Shown here one piece after another: positions 24,001 to 33,576 of a DNA stretch of 52,348 nt. The stretch is from Isotricha intestinalis (lineage: Eukaryota; Ciliophora; Litostomatea; Vestibuliferida; Isotrichidae), in NCBI GenBank assembly GCA_023807065.1, contig JAJJLU010000403.1, positions 1-52,348 of the forward strand, written 5' to 3'. Positions within the stretch are counted from its first letter, which is position 1. Each line of letters begins with the position of its first letter. The notes under the pieces were generated by a model that saw only the letters and a program-made list of their open reading frames with translations, searched no databases and was not told the origin of the DNA. A program made the translations under genes and the position numbers.

Positions 24001-27000
24001 TAGAAAAATCAATATCATTGATATTTTGGCATCCAAAAAAATTCTCTCCATAAAAAATAATTTGTTTAGAATATATAATATTATCATTTAAATCAGAAAT
24101 TTGACAAGAAATATCAAAATTAAAAGTAAAGTTAGCATCTTTTAAAGTATAATAAATATATTGAGTCTTTAAATTATGTATTACTGTAGGAAAATAGTTT
24201 TCAATTTCAACATCTTCATAGGTAAAGCAGTTTATTGATGAATTAAAATAATTAATTTTATCATAAGTTAAATATAATTTAACTATTTGTAAAGGTTCAC
24301 ACTCACTTAAAGAGACATCATTAACAGAAATTGAATTTTGGGAATTGTAAATTATAGGATAATAATAACTCACATCATTTAAACAAAGAAAAAAGATATA
24401 GCCATCATCATTATGAAAATTTTCACCATATATTTCTAAATTAAAACTATGATTAATAGGAATATTCACTTTATTCACATTATTAACAACAGGATTAATA
24501 TAAAAACTAATTTTTTTAAGGGAAGAAAAATCAATTCCATTAGAAGAAATTCCTAAAAATAAATTTCCACCAGAAAATATAAAATTAGAAGAAAATTCAA
24601 ATAATTCTGGAATTTGACAATATATAAGAAGTAAATCATTTATATCTTGAATTAAAGTTAAATATACACATTTAGTACTTGAAATAATTGTATCTTGATT
24701 ACATAAAATACATTTTGATGATGATGAATATTCATAAAAATAATCTACTGTTACATTTACATAATCACCTTTTTCTGAAAAAATTGGAAGTGATGATGGA
24801 TAAATATTTAAAATATTTTCAGTTGGTCTATAAAAAATTTCCATTTGAGAACCATTTTTTAAATAATTATAATAATCATAACCATTTAATGTAAATGACA
24901 AATTAAATTTTGTGAAAGTTGTTATTCCACTTATTGAAGGTGAGTAACATATTAATTTTGAAAAATGTATAAATTTTGCATTTGTTATATATTCTTGTTC
25001 TTCATTTTTGAATTTACATTTGATATTTTCACTTAAAAAATAAAAAATATTTGTTGTATCAACTTTAATTGTTATTGTATTATTTAAATTAAAATCAATG
25101 TTATTTGGGAAATATGAATAAATTGTGACATTACAATTATATATATAATTAACATCCATAGACATGTGATTCACAGGAATCACTATTTTTAAATCAACAA
25201 CAATATAATGTAAATGTTCAATGTTATATTCAATTTTTTTTTTATTTATTAAAGATAAAGGCGGAGATATACATTTTAAATAAGGAATGTTATTAATCAG
25301 TTCTAATGAACCTTTAACTAAATAATTTTCAAAATAGCAAAAACTTTCAATTTCTGATAAATCAGAAAATTGAATTAATGTAGTATCATCAATTAATTCA
25401 ATAGTAATTTCTGTTCCTCCTTCTTCAGGACCATATTTAGGGTAAAATTTTATATTTGATTGATATATATTTAAATTATTATAAAAAGTAAAAGGAATAG
25501 GTAATTCGATATAATTTTGTTTATTATTTGATATATATATTGCCTTCGATAAAATAGAACTTGAATATTCATTGTTTAATTCACCATCTGAAACATATTC
25601 AAATGGAAGTATCACACATGTACAATTTAAATATTCAGAATTATAATTTTTACATTTGGTAGTATATAAATTACCTATTTTACAATAAAGTAAGTCATTA
25701 TCAATAATATTATTTGCTTTGACAATAATTTCTATTTTATCTTCTACAAAATTTAAATTTGGATATATATCATTCATTTCAATTTGGGTATAATAAATGA
25801 AATTAAAAGAAGAAATTTGATGATAATTATATGAATTAAGAGATAAATAAATATCATAAACTTTAGTAGTTGAAATAGAAAGTGCATTAATTGAAGGAGT
25901 TGTAAATTGGATTAAAGTATTATTAATGTAAGAGACAGATGAAATTATAATTTCATCATTGTTTAAATCAGATTCTTTGGCTATTAATTTAACTGAAAGT
26001 TTATTTGTTTTTATAAAATTTTCTCCAATTAATGAAACAATGGTATTTCCTTCTATTGGGCCCAAATTTGGTGCAATTGAATTTACTTTATAATTAATTG
26101 AAAATAAAGTTATATTTGAAGAAGTAAACAAGAAATCATTAAATTGAATTTCAATTGGACTATATGAAAAATATTCAAATGTTATTTTATTATTTAAATC
26201 TTGATTATCTTTTACATTCAAACAAATTAATTCGTTGTTTATTTGAAATTTATTATTTTCATTTAAAAAATTTAATTTACAAATACTTTCATCTTTAATA
26301 AAATTTATATTAATAATATCATCATTTGTGTAAAATTTAATATCATTATTTGTATTATAAGTATCATAATTTGGTTCAATTGATTTTATATAATGATCTT
26401 TTTGATAAGTTAAATTAAATCCAGTATCAATTAATTCTAATCCATGATTATATGAAATATAAATTTTAAAATTATTTTCTGAAAAAGTATGATTAAAATA
26501 ACATTTTATATTATTTGAATCAATATATTCATAACTATTATATAATAGAAAATCACTTTTTGATATAAAAATACAACTTGATTGATCTGAATTTATGAAG
26601 TTATTACCTTCTATTGAAATTATATACATCATATAAGAATTAAAAGATATAGAAAAAGAAGAAAAAGTTGGAGTAAGATAGAAATATAATTTAACATAAA
26701 AATTATTCCAATCATAACCATTATTAATAGTAAAATAAACATCATAGCTTCTTTCTGTAGATTGAGTAGTAAAATGAAAATTATTTTGGCAACTAATTGA
26801 ATTATTATTTACTATCAAAGAACCATCAAACACAAATTCATTTTCACTTGGATAAGTTTCATTTAAAAATTTACATTTAATATTAACAGCAGAATGTAAA
26901 AAATTCCTTTTGTCTTTTTTATCTTTGAAAATTAAATAAATGTCATTATTTGAATTATATGATAAATATTTAGGGAATATATCCAAAGACTGTTCATTGA

Positions 27001-28480
27001 AGTTATAATAATATAATTTTAATGTAATGGAGTTACTTTTAATAACAGAATAAACTGAAGACTCAATTCTTAATTCAACATAATAATTTTTCATTGTTGT
27101 AAAAGTGAAATCAGGAGAACTACAGTAATATTTATTTAAATTGGAATCATAATTTAATTGAGATTTAATTTTCGTTGATAATCCATAATAAAAAGAGCAG
27201 ACAAAATTATTAACTCCTGAATTTGTTAAATAATCATTATCATTTATTGTGATATATATTATAGAATTTCCTTCATATTTTATTAATTTATCATTTTCAA
27301 CGTTCGAAATAAAAATATTTTCAATAAATTCAATTTTATAATCTTTATCTCTATCAAGATTATTAAATTTTGTATCAAATTGAGAAACTAGAATATAATA
27401 ATTTTCACCTAATAAATTTTTATTATTTAATATATAAAATTCAATTTCAAAATTTTCATTTTCATAATTAATAGAAGTTATATTTGACAAAATAATTTGT
27501 TCAAAAGATAAATCTTCAGAAATAAATTTAACACTAATTTCTTCTTTTTCATTAATTGGAATTCCATTAACAATTCCTTTAATTTTGTTATTTTCAAAAT
27601 TAAAATTTGGAATTATAGGAGAATCTAAAGATATAATATGTCTTGCCATATAATAATTTTGATTAAATTTGTTTAAAAAAGAAATAAAAGTATTTTTAGA
27701 ACAATAATATGAAATTAAATTTGATTGATCATCTTCATTTGAAGAGAAATCTCTCATTGATTGATTAATGTTTGGATATTCAATTTGGTCATAATTATAT
27801 TCTGTTTTTTCTATATCATCTGGAGGAAAACCATTTTTAAAATATGAATATTTATTAAATTCAAAAATTGAAATATTTGAATTTAAGTTTGAAAATGGAA
27901 TAAAATAATTTGAATATGCTTTTCTTTGAATACATTTTATTGTTCTTTGATATATTTTAAATGATGTTTCTTTAAAATTAAGATAAATTTCTAAATTCCA
28001 AATTTCTTCTTTTTCTTCTTCATTATTAATGCAAATTAAATTTTTACAACTTTTGTTTTCTGAGATTGATACTATTTGAATATTCTTTTTTTTATTATCA
28101 ATAATACATGTAAAATATATATCATCCTTATTATATTTTTCTATAAAATTTATGTCAAAATATTCCTCACTATATATATTATTCAAATCAGTTAAAATTT
28201 CAATTTTTGAATCAATTTCAAAAAATTGTATATTATATATAATTAAAGGATGCTCATATAAATACTTTGTTTTTGTAATGATGTTATCATTTTTTGAATA
28301 TGATAAATATTTTTCTTTGTAATCTATCATCATTTGAGTAACTAAGTTCAAAGATTCAATTTCACAAACATCTTTATTAAGCTTCTCAAAAATTGATTTA
28401 TAAATTAAACTTGAATTCCATTTTATGTCTATATTAGAAAAAACAAAAACATTTAAAGATAATAATAAAAGTTTAAACAT
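18038..28480 (-). CDS. Giant IPT/TIG + GCC2/GCC3 cysteine-rich multipass membrane protein
   Basis: A single uninterrupted frame encodes 3480 residues. It starts with a signal peptide (about 1-16). A long Asn/Tyr-rich extracellular region follows with several IPT/TIG-like immunoglobulin folds, clearest at about 797-880 (IAPNLGPIEGNTIVSLIGENF, after VNS) and 1007-1090 (KYGPEEGGTEITIEL). Residues about 1640-2210 form a cysteine-rich stalk of GCC2/GCC3 or ephrin-receptor-like repeats (CPxGxYC, CxxGTY). After another luminal domain come roughly ten TM helices between about 2625 and 3145. The cytoplasmic tail carries two CxxC pairs (near 3345 and 3402) resembling a zinc ribbon. Similar large receptors are frequent in ciliates, with unknown ligands. 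Surface adhesion or receptor function is inferred from architecture only. No intron was found in more than 10 kb. Confidence 0.8.
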   Translation of the reverse strand: MFKLLLLSLNVFVFSNIDIKWNSSLIYKSIFEKLNKDVCEIESLNLVTQMMIDYKEKYLSYSKNDNIITKTKYLYEHPLIIYNIQFFEIDSKIEILTDLNNIYSEEYFDINFIEKYNKDDIYFTCIIDNKKKNIQIVSISENKSCKNLICINNEEEKEEIWNLEIYLNFKETSFKIYQRTIKCIQRKAYSNYFIPFSNLNSNISIFEFNKYSYFKNGFPPDDIEKTEYNYDQIEYPNINQSMRDFSSNEDDQSNLISYYCSKNTFISFLNKFNQNYYMARHIISLDSPIIPNFNFENNKIKGIVNGIPINEKEEISVKFISEDLSFEQIILSNITSINYENENFEIEFYILNNKNLLGENYYILVSQFDTKFNNLDRDKDYKIEFIENIFISNVENDKLIKYEGNSIIYITINDNDYLTNSGVNNFVCSFYYGLSTKIKSQLNYDSNLNKYYCSSPDFTFTTMKNYYVELRIESSVYSVIKSNSITLKLYYYNFNEQSLDIFPKYLSYNSNNDIYLIFKDKKDKRNFLHSAVNIKCKFLNETYPSENEFVFDGSLIVNNNSISCQNNFHFTTQSTERSYDVYFTINNGYDWNNFYVKLYFYLTPTFSSFSISFNSYMMYIISIEGNNFINSDQSSCIFISKSDFLLYNSYEYIDSNNIKCYFNHTFSENNFKIYISYNHGLELIDTGFNLTYQKDHYIKSIEPNYDTYNTNNDIKFYTNDDIININFIKDESICKLNFLNENNKFQINNELICLNVKDNQDLNNKITFEYFSYSPIEIQFNDFLFTSSNITLFSINYKVNSIAPNLGPIEGNTIVSLIGENFIKTNKLSVKLIAKESDLNNDEIIISSVSYINNTLIQFTTPSINALSISTTKVYDIYLSLNSYNYHQISSFNFIYYTQIEMNDIYPNLNFVEDKIEIIVKANNIIDNDLLYCKIGNLYTTKCKNYNSEYLNCTCVILPFEYVSDGELNNEYSSSILSKAIYISNNKQNYIELPIPFTFYNNLNIYQSNIKFYPKYGPEEGGTEITIELIDDTTLIQFSDLSEIESFCYFENYLVKGSLELINNIPYLKCISPPLSLINKKKIEYNIEHLHYIVVDLKIVIPVNHMSMDVNYIYNCNVTIYSYFPNNIDFNLNNTITIKVDTTNIFYFLSENIKCKFKNEEQEYITNAKFIHFSKLICYSPSISGITTFTKFNLSFTLNGYDYYNYLKNGSQMEIFYRPTENILNIYPSSLPIFSEKGDYVNVTVDYFYEYSSSSKCILCNQDTIISSTKCVYLTLIQDINDLLLIYCQIPELFEFSSNFIFSGGNLFLGISSNGIDFSSLKKISFYINPVVNNVNKVNIPINHSFNLEIYGENFHNDDGYIFFLCLNDVSYYYPIIYNSQNSISVNDVSLSECEPLQIVKLYLTYDKINYFNSSINCFTYEDVEIENYFPTVIHNLKTQYIYYTLKDANFTFNFDISCQISDLNDNIIYSKQIIFYGENFFGCQNINDIDFSNYLSSNNYVKLSLIGNHEDKLSKTDINIYVLLQFTIDTSINTILSSYILNNDVIQISGSDFELSIKYYITLNYKIYYSSDSSTSSNLIFNKKDNLIQKNSNYEISISSNLNDWSSTNLQLQINSLLCENGKICLDKRNINSNLISSSTCPEGYYCINGLLMECPIGTYNSNPDSSSCTECTSGNICVEIGLSLPLDCPDGYICTLNGIFSKYQIIPCDRGYYCSSSSKTLCPDGFFCPEGTYENRYYYNKFGYPQKCKDGITCKSDSSSDYSLHQYGNNICPIGYICQRGISYKCSELTITEYSFECIEVGLSKGELCLIGTYKNDPSTEKCVLCTIGSYCPMEGTIKPEYCLPGRLCEYEGQHRPSDYCPGGNYCTNSTIGYPTNLKDSTTTEYSYYPQKCKSGQLCLLGIKTSITNENDPEAPSPCRAGLVCSEGTSSNSSVTLCPIGYYCPGNSNPIAAPVGTYVPGEGFTAPLQCAPGYYNDEIAQIECKKCPSGTYTYLQGQTACQLCEKGTYRDETMSSITCSLCPSGTYNENTGSTSINDCIECPKGYLCDIEGMSDFNSQARICPSGYICQAGTNSDTIVRCPAGFYCSEGTSELYQYHICSPGYYCEEGSTSTNNRKNPCIEGWYCPYATYLTYNNNKVILKISEILNSVIQAKKDNDPTDSDLLILTIEYEENADLPNEYIKEKIDSNDLACPGGTTSNIGSTCIGQCYKDEGSPSEVIEPLRDEDYNITTRRLDAISARYVIIEPYETIYIRFNFEKIPSYMVLNKHYSIQILNEGVEESLPDYITKTFDNHPEYTNIVELKLFNYNNINIKLQIFILVNNELFNGYKDLFKNSAYIERNIPSRANSGRKELFTFVLLESIYTSNSLSLPYNFQTKNKGKILISYINSNDYLPSHGYSTRDPYSSTIFDDNEILYIFLPYIPYFSNCAGYDKFIYLYDLLENEKNCSFPSDIKVVDYFPWKGLKPKSDQCDLSLTCLYDELDQNVISNKWFSLTKETTLGYISKYPLTINENFDDKNYFTESQLSNFDELSSFIPLIFTPIRKGVKDQNCFPKDILIIIRYYQYSKINKKLIDFFVEMYNYSNCIDLSSDEKSNYNGEYKIRIKFYPLDYFSLLNTFQFSYVAYFLIILTIGIVVVIILFLFFLITNLAAKIAGTQFISLSHFFFWFLLPFIKGVSYGVIPSFLLIYVIYGIEVSNTFFNFSGTWNINDLGGYTEESQNIYFNRSRVSIYFFLVGLFLYARGTHNFTPKPNPLQNVTIEKEKIINSHKEDSEQNLSTDTSNDEKVKEAFDDIDVEMDVTISWKNRMLLIIYFIGIIYMSMKFIFIIFYVSEKYFILQIICINILDLIFNEFVLMCSISEALISIPLTTVNEIVKHLLVVSALDFKDSLISYFLIFSIFSIFQVYLYPKLDKIEFLIITKFKIFFAKSKKNKNFFYRMTHSFLVTIHYDKIIDNLDEDMEKIRFVEEKNKLTIEPILRCCYSFSSKLMFLLLLPSILYIISLFSEEIHCKNIFHIRHGNIYYYIVFSSCTIIPEIVIQYLILNYIQVIYGFRIEDYMGYCRYRYHIRLSDFIDTTQTMDISIHSFWRSFDSMLFSEQYYLSFFYTCCSLLSILFGVLISMVNSYNPFDDPFFFIIVLLFIGIFISIHLTLKAVLFLFGVFNQSNEKINARKGKLLEFLKVDPNMKDIAELTKADNFRHKFIKVNKDWIIDNLEFVLGLDKIDKDIGDTNEKSEVKLEKIYQDALNYEAIDQEIQKKKELIKRDLQLMPYNQKLIGEVNEEFNLRLDISKDSVIDEPYDVKGKINIEDLKNKDLIKNIAIFWREKAKEIIKIKLWSIDVLNFKKKSYCEKCNATFNLHVFQRFSFRNLIADFKKIFIGSNINISNWQKFYEKNQIFTTLCMECAYLKNSTYIIHKVHEENKSIKIIQSREQIEKGLKKNYIKGILMMWLFEARTKILIGRMEKNKNKIVEESIEESQD

Positions 28481-29013
28481 ATTAAATTTTTAGAAAATTT
28501 TAAAAAAATTAAAATAATTAATTTTTAAAAAGAATAATTATTTATAAATGGCTATCTTCTTAATTTAAATGTTATTTGAAATTAAATTATGCTTATTTGA
28601 TAAATAAAATATTATTTCTATTTTATATTTATCTATATATTTTTTGATTGAATTTAATAAGAGATTTTTCCTAAAAAACAATTAAATGTTTTTGAAGTAA
28701 TAACAATTTAAATGAAAATCGGAGAAAATTACAACTTTAAAGAATATAATTGAAAGTTTCATAACTTGTTCATTTTATGTATTTACCTTGAATATTTTTT
28801 TAAAAAGAAATATTAAACATTAAAATTAAAAAAATTAAGGTTAATAATAATTTAAATACAATATAATACATTTTTAAATATTCTGTTGAAAATTTTTTGA
28901 TAGAATTAAAAATGCTTTTTGAAAAAAATATAAAAGTTTTTGAAAAAAATTGATTATTAATTCTAAATTTTTTAAACAACTACAAATATTTTTAATTAAA
29001 ATAAATTAATTTA
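28481..29013. other. Divergent intergenic region (0.5 kb)
   Basis: This lies between the starts of the giant membrane-protein gene (-) and the RINGv-FHA gene (+). It contains long A and T runs and several TATA-like stretches, none of which can be singled out. Both promoters should be here. Confidence 0.5.
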
Positions 29014-30593
29014 ATGAATTACAAGTAAGCTTTAAATTAAAAATTTCTAGTTTAAAAATAACTTGTAAAGTATGGCAGAATACTCCAAATTCATTAATTG
29101 ATTTTGAAAGTGATGAAAATACATCTTTCACAACAACAATAGATAAAAAAGGAATATTATATAGAAAAGGAAACAACTTAGAATTAGATCAAAATATAGA
29201 TATAATAAATGAATCATTAACAAAATGTAAAATAAATATAAATAAACAAGAATTAAACACCAATAAAGGGACTTTTCTATGTAAAGTAACTCCTGAAAAA
29301 GAACATTATGAAATTAAAATGAATGAAAAAGATGATGAAGGATATAATGTTTATTATGATATAGATAGTATTCCTTGGATTGTTTCAAGATATGTTTTTG
29401 ATAATCAAATTGAACATGGATATAAAATGCATGAAGGAGATTTATTTAAACTTGGGAAATATATTTTAAGAGTAAGAGAAATTCGATTAAAAAAAGATAA
29501 TTTAGGTAAAACAATGACAATGGTTGAAAGTAATAAAATTTATAAAGAAGAAGATATTTCAAGAAATAATATTTTAAATCCTTCAATTTCTCAATCTATT
29601 TTTCAATCAAATAATAATCTTGTATATAACAAAGAGCAAAAAGATTCTTTTTTACTTTTAAATAAAAATAAAGAGAAAAATGAAAAAAAAGAGATAATAA
29701 ATAATAATAACACAGAAATGAAAAATTCTGACATATTAAATAATAAACCAACATGCAGAATTTGTTTATGTGATGATTATGAGGATGATAATCCTTTAAT
29801 TAATCCTTGTAAGTGTAATGGAACAATGAAATATTTACATTTAGATTGTTTAAGAAAATTAATTGAATCAAAAGTAACTAAATCTTCAAATGAAGTAACC
29901 ACAATATTTACATTTAAAACATTATCATGTGATATATGTAAATCTTTATTTCCAGAAAATATAAAAATAAAAAAAAAAACATTTAATATAATAAATCTTG
30001 AAAGACCAGAAAATAATTATTTAATATTAGAAGGAATAATAAAAGAATCAACAGAACAAAAATCAATTTTTTTAGTTAATTTAAAAGATAAAAATATTAA
30101 AATTGGAAGAGCTTCAGATGCAGATATTAGATTAAGTGATATAAGTGTTTCAAGAGCTCATGCTATAATAACTTTATACAACGGAGTTCTAACATTAAAT
30201 GATACAAAAAGTAAATTTGGAACCTTAATTAATGCTGGAAATCATTTTGTTGTTTTATATAATAAACCAATATCAATACAAAGAGGAAATATTTTTTTAA
30301 GATTTTTAATGAAAAAAAAATTATGTTCTATTTTAACTTGTTATAGAGCAAGTAAAGTTCCTTTTCAAAATTATAACAGTTTTTTTGATACTATTGAAGG
30401 GAAAAAATGCCAAATTAAAGATATTGATAATTTTTTAAGGACTGAAACTCAAGAAGTTAGTGAATATGAGGAAAATGAAGTTATTGAAAAAGAAAATATT
30501 AAAAAAAAAGAAAGAAGTAATAGTGCTTTAATTCAATATAATAGCAATTTCACTAATAAAAATATAAATAATATTACTGCAGATGAAAATTAA
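29014..30593 (+). CDS. RING-CH (RINGv) and FHA domain protein (one 26-bp intron)
   Basis: The first ATG in the long frame is at 29319, but the frame is open and coding-like upstream to 29051. A 26-bp GT-AG intron joins it to an 11-bp exon 1 with ATG at 29014, giving 517 residues. The N-terminal part (about 1-145) looks like a degenerate FHA fold ending HEGDLFKLGKYILRVREI. A RING-CH finger of C4HC3 type follows: C239xxC242, C257xC259, H267xxC270, C297xxC300. A canonical FHA domain (about 343-430) has KIGRASDADI, SRAH (S371, R372, H374) and the LND...GT signature. RINGv domains are usually E2-binding ubiquitin ligases and FHA domains read phosphothreonine. A phospho-dependent E3 ligase is therefore plausible but inferred. 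No TM helix is present, unlike most MARCH ligases. Confidence 0.83.
29025..29050 (+). other. 26-bp GT-AG intron
   Basis: The intron begins GTAAGC and ends TTTCTAG. Exon 1 is only ATGAATTACAA; its last two bases form an AAT codon with the first T of exon 2, and the frame then runs Leu-Lys-Ile-Thr-Cys into the long ORF. Because 26 is not a multiple of three, retention would shift the frame. The closest unspliced alternative start is 268 bp downstream of the acceptor and would delete part of a conserved-looking N-terminal domain. Confidence 0.8.
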
Positions 30594-31152
30594 TTTTTGT
30601 AATTTTGAAATGTTTATGTCACTAGTTTTATAAATTTTTTACAAACTGATATTGGTTTTTTAATTATATATTATATTGTAATTGTTTAAAAATAAATATA
30701 GAAATAAACACCTAACCAAATAAAAAAAGTTATCAATAATAATGAAACATATATAATTCAATTTGAATTTTAATTTTTTATAAGATTTTAAAGTTAATCT
30801 ATATTTATACATTATATATTTGAATTGATGTTTAAAAAAAAGTAAATATTTATTTGTGTATCATATTTTAGAATTATTTAGTTCAATATTTGAGTTTTTA
30901 AATATTTTTTTCAAATTATTCATAAAATTATACTTTTTTAAAAATCAATAAAAGGAAATTTTAAACTTTTAAATAAATCTTTCTCAATTTTCATTAATAT
31001 TCTTTGAATTAAAATTCTGATTATTTGTTTGTAAAATAAATATTTCTTTTATTATAATAAAAAATAAATTAAACAATAATATGTTATTAAATTAATAATA
31101 TTATCCAAAAAAAAATTTAAAATTACTATTTACACTTTAAAACAAATACCAT
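30594..31152. other. Convergent intergenic region (0.6 kb)
   Basis: This lies between the stops of the RINGv-FHA gene (+) and the EF-hand gene (-). It is A/T-rich with no ORF or recognisable element, and is presumably 3' UTRs. Confidence 0.5.
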
Positions 31153-32952
31153 TTAATAATTAACTTTTAATTCATCTTCCAATTCATAATAATCTACTTT
31201 CCCATCTCTATTTTTATCAAGTCTAATAAACAATAAATCAGAATCTTTCATATTTGTAAATCCTCCAATTTCTTTTAAATAATTAGCAAGTTGACTTTCA
31301 TTAAAAAATCCATTTTCATTAACATCAAACAACTGAAAAATTTGATTTAAAACAACTCTTAAAGAAGCAAAATCTTTTTTCATTTGATTTAATTTATTTT
31401 CTGAGTCAATTAAAAATTCAAAAACTTTTTTAATTTGAGATTTAGTATTTAAATTAAAAATATCAGGACATCTACATTGACAACAAGAATTAGGAATTCT
31501 ATTTTCAACTAAGTTTCTATAATCTTTTTCAAAAGGAACAATCATATCAAAAAAATCAGAATAATTTAAAATTCCTTCTTTTTGTAAATCAAATCTTTTT
31601 ATTAATAATTTTATCTCTTCATCTGATGCCTTTATTCCTAATTGATATAATCCATATTTTAAGTCATCTTCTGTTATAAAATTTCTTGAGTCTAATTCAA
31701 ATATTCTAAATGCGTCTTCACAATTAAAATCATTTTTTGATGATAAATCACATTTTAATTCTTCTATTTTTGATTCTAAATTCATTGCTAATATTAAATA
31801 TTCATTAAACTGCTTTTCTTCCATTTCATTTGGATTGAATTTTTTTTTCATTGTGTTATTATTATTTATACTATTTATACTTCCACTAACATTATTTATA
31901 TTATTATTTTCTACAATCTCATTTGTAGCATTATTATAATTATTAATATTTGAATTCCTAAAAGATGTTTTTGGAGAAAATTGTCTCTTCGGTGAAATTC
32001 TTAAAGATAAATTCGGTGAAATTTTTTGAATTTCTGGTGAATAATAATTATTATCATTAATATTTTCAGAAAAATCTTCATTATTTCTGTTTCCACTTTT
32101 AAAAAAAGTAGAAGCTTGTGATTGTCCAAAATTATCATTGATATTATTATAACTATTTATTTTTACATTATTATTATTATTTAATGAACCTGAATAAATA
32201 TTGTTATGATAACAATGATGAATAGAACATATTTGTTCACATAAGCAATAATTGCAACATATACATCCACAATTAAAACAAGATATATTTGTACAACATT
32301 TTTGACATTCAGGATAACCTAAAAAATAATGGAATTCACATAAATCTATTTTTCCGTCTTCATTTATATCTAATCTTTTTATTATTGCTTTAATATCACT
32401 AATAATTGATCTTGCTTTATTTCTTTTTAAAAAAGTTTTTAAACTTTCTTCATCAATAAAATAATTACCTTTAAGAGAATGAAATATATTATGAATATTA
32501 AAATCACATCTTGTTTTTAATTCATTTAAAGCACTAATTATTTTTCTTGAAAGCTCTATTTCTTTTTCTAAAAGTTTAATGAGAGAAAATTCAATGTTGT
32601 AAGAAATATTATTTGAATTTGAAATTTGTGAATTTTTATGTGATTTTTCACTTTGAATTAATTTTAAAAATTCTAAATAAGATAAACAACCATCATAATC
32701 TTTATCGTAAAATAAAATGATTAAATTTATTTCTGTTAAATTTGCATAAATTCCTTTTGTTCTTAGAAATTCTAATAAATTACATGGATCAATTCTGTTT
32801 TTCCCTTCAAAATCAAAATATTTAAAAATTTGATAAGCATCATAGTCATAATTATCATTTAATACTTGACGACTTATTTCTATATTCCTTTCTCCTTCTG
32901 CTAAAGTTAATAGGATTTTTGCTACTCTTGCTTCAGTTTCAATTGAAACCAT
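31153..32952 (-). CDS. Multi-EF-hand protein with a Cys-rich cluster
   Basis: The 599-residue protein contains about seven EF-hand motifs. Three loops look fully calcium-competent: D83KDYDGCLSYLE94, D195INEDGKIDLCE206 and D579KNRDGKVDYYE590. Loops near 48, 420, 455 and 540 are degenerate at the last position or elsewhere. Between the second and third groups lies a cluster of 12 cysteines in 32 residues (216-247) followed by His-rich sequence, and a second CCQCRC run near 497. An Asn/Ser-rich linker (about 250-385) separates the N- and C-terminal EF-hand modules. No enzymatic domain or TM helix is present. It could be a cytoskeletal or cortical calcium sensor; that is inference. The Cys cluster could bind zinc or be lipid-modified. 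Confidence 0.85.
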   Translation of the reverse strand: MVSIETEARVAKILLTLAEGERNIEISRQVLNDNYDYDAYQIFKYFDFEGKNRIDPCNLLEFLRTKGIYANLTEINLIILFYDKDYDGCLSYLEFLKLIQSEKSHKNSQISNSNNISYNIEFSLIKLLEKEIELSRKIISALNELKTRCDFNIHNIFHSLKGNYFIDEESLKTFLKRNKARSIISDIKAIIKRLDINEDGKIDLCEFHYFLGYPECQKCCTNISCFNCGCICCNYCLCEQICSIHHCYHNNIYSGSLNNNNNVKINSYNNINDNFGQSQASTFFKSGNRNNEDFSENINDNNYYSPEIQKISPNLSLRISPKRQFSPKTSFRNSNINNYNNATNEIVENNNINNVSGSINSINNNNTMKKKFNPNEMEEKQFNEYLILAMNLESKIEELKCDLSSKNDFNCEDAFRIFELDSRNFITEDDLKYGLYQLGIKASDEEIKLLIKRFDLQKEGILNYSDFFDMIVPFEKDYRNLVENRIPNSCCQCRCPDIFNLNTKSQIKKVFEFLIDSENKLNQMKKDFASLRVVLNQIFQLFDVNENGFFNESQLANYLKEIGGFTNMKDSDLLFIRLDKNRDGKVDYYELEDELKVNY

Positions 32953-33576
32953 TTTATATATTTGAAGAAATTTATTTATTTAATTTTCTTAGAAAAAGAT
33001 AAAATTATATTCTAATAAGTTTTCATTTATATTCTTTATAATTAATATATATTAAAATTTTAAGAGAAAATTATTTTTTTGAAATCTCCTTTAACAATGA
33101 ATATCATTTCACAAGAAAAAAATTGATCAAAATAAAATATAAACATGAATCAAAAAATAATATTTAATAATAAGAAGATAAATTAATTCAAGTTTATTTT
33201 AAGAAAAGAAAAAAAGATTTTTTTATATTAGGAATGAAATTCATTTCTGTAATTTAATTTTTGTATAATTAGAGATTATTAGTGTGGAGATTATTTTAAA
33301 TATTATTAATAATATAATTGTCTTCTATAATGTATTTATCTTATTTACTAATTTATTTTAATATTTAAGATTTTATATTATATAAGAAATGTTTATTAAA
33401 TATGTTTTTAAAATTTTAGAATTGAATCATCTAAAATTAACTATAATTATCTGATTTTTTATCTAATTAACAATTTAAATGTTGTAATTTTCATTTCTAT
33501 TTTTAATTCTTTATTCTTATTTTTAGTAATTTAAATAATATATATAAATCTAAAAAATATTATAATTTCTTATAAA
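32953..33576. other. Divergent intergenic region (0.6 kb)
   Basis: This lies between the starts of the EF-hand gene (-) and the GH5 gene (+), so it includes the promoter of the GH5 glycanase. It is A/T-rich, and no specific motif was recognised. Confidence 0.5.
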
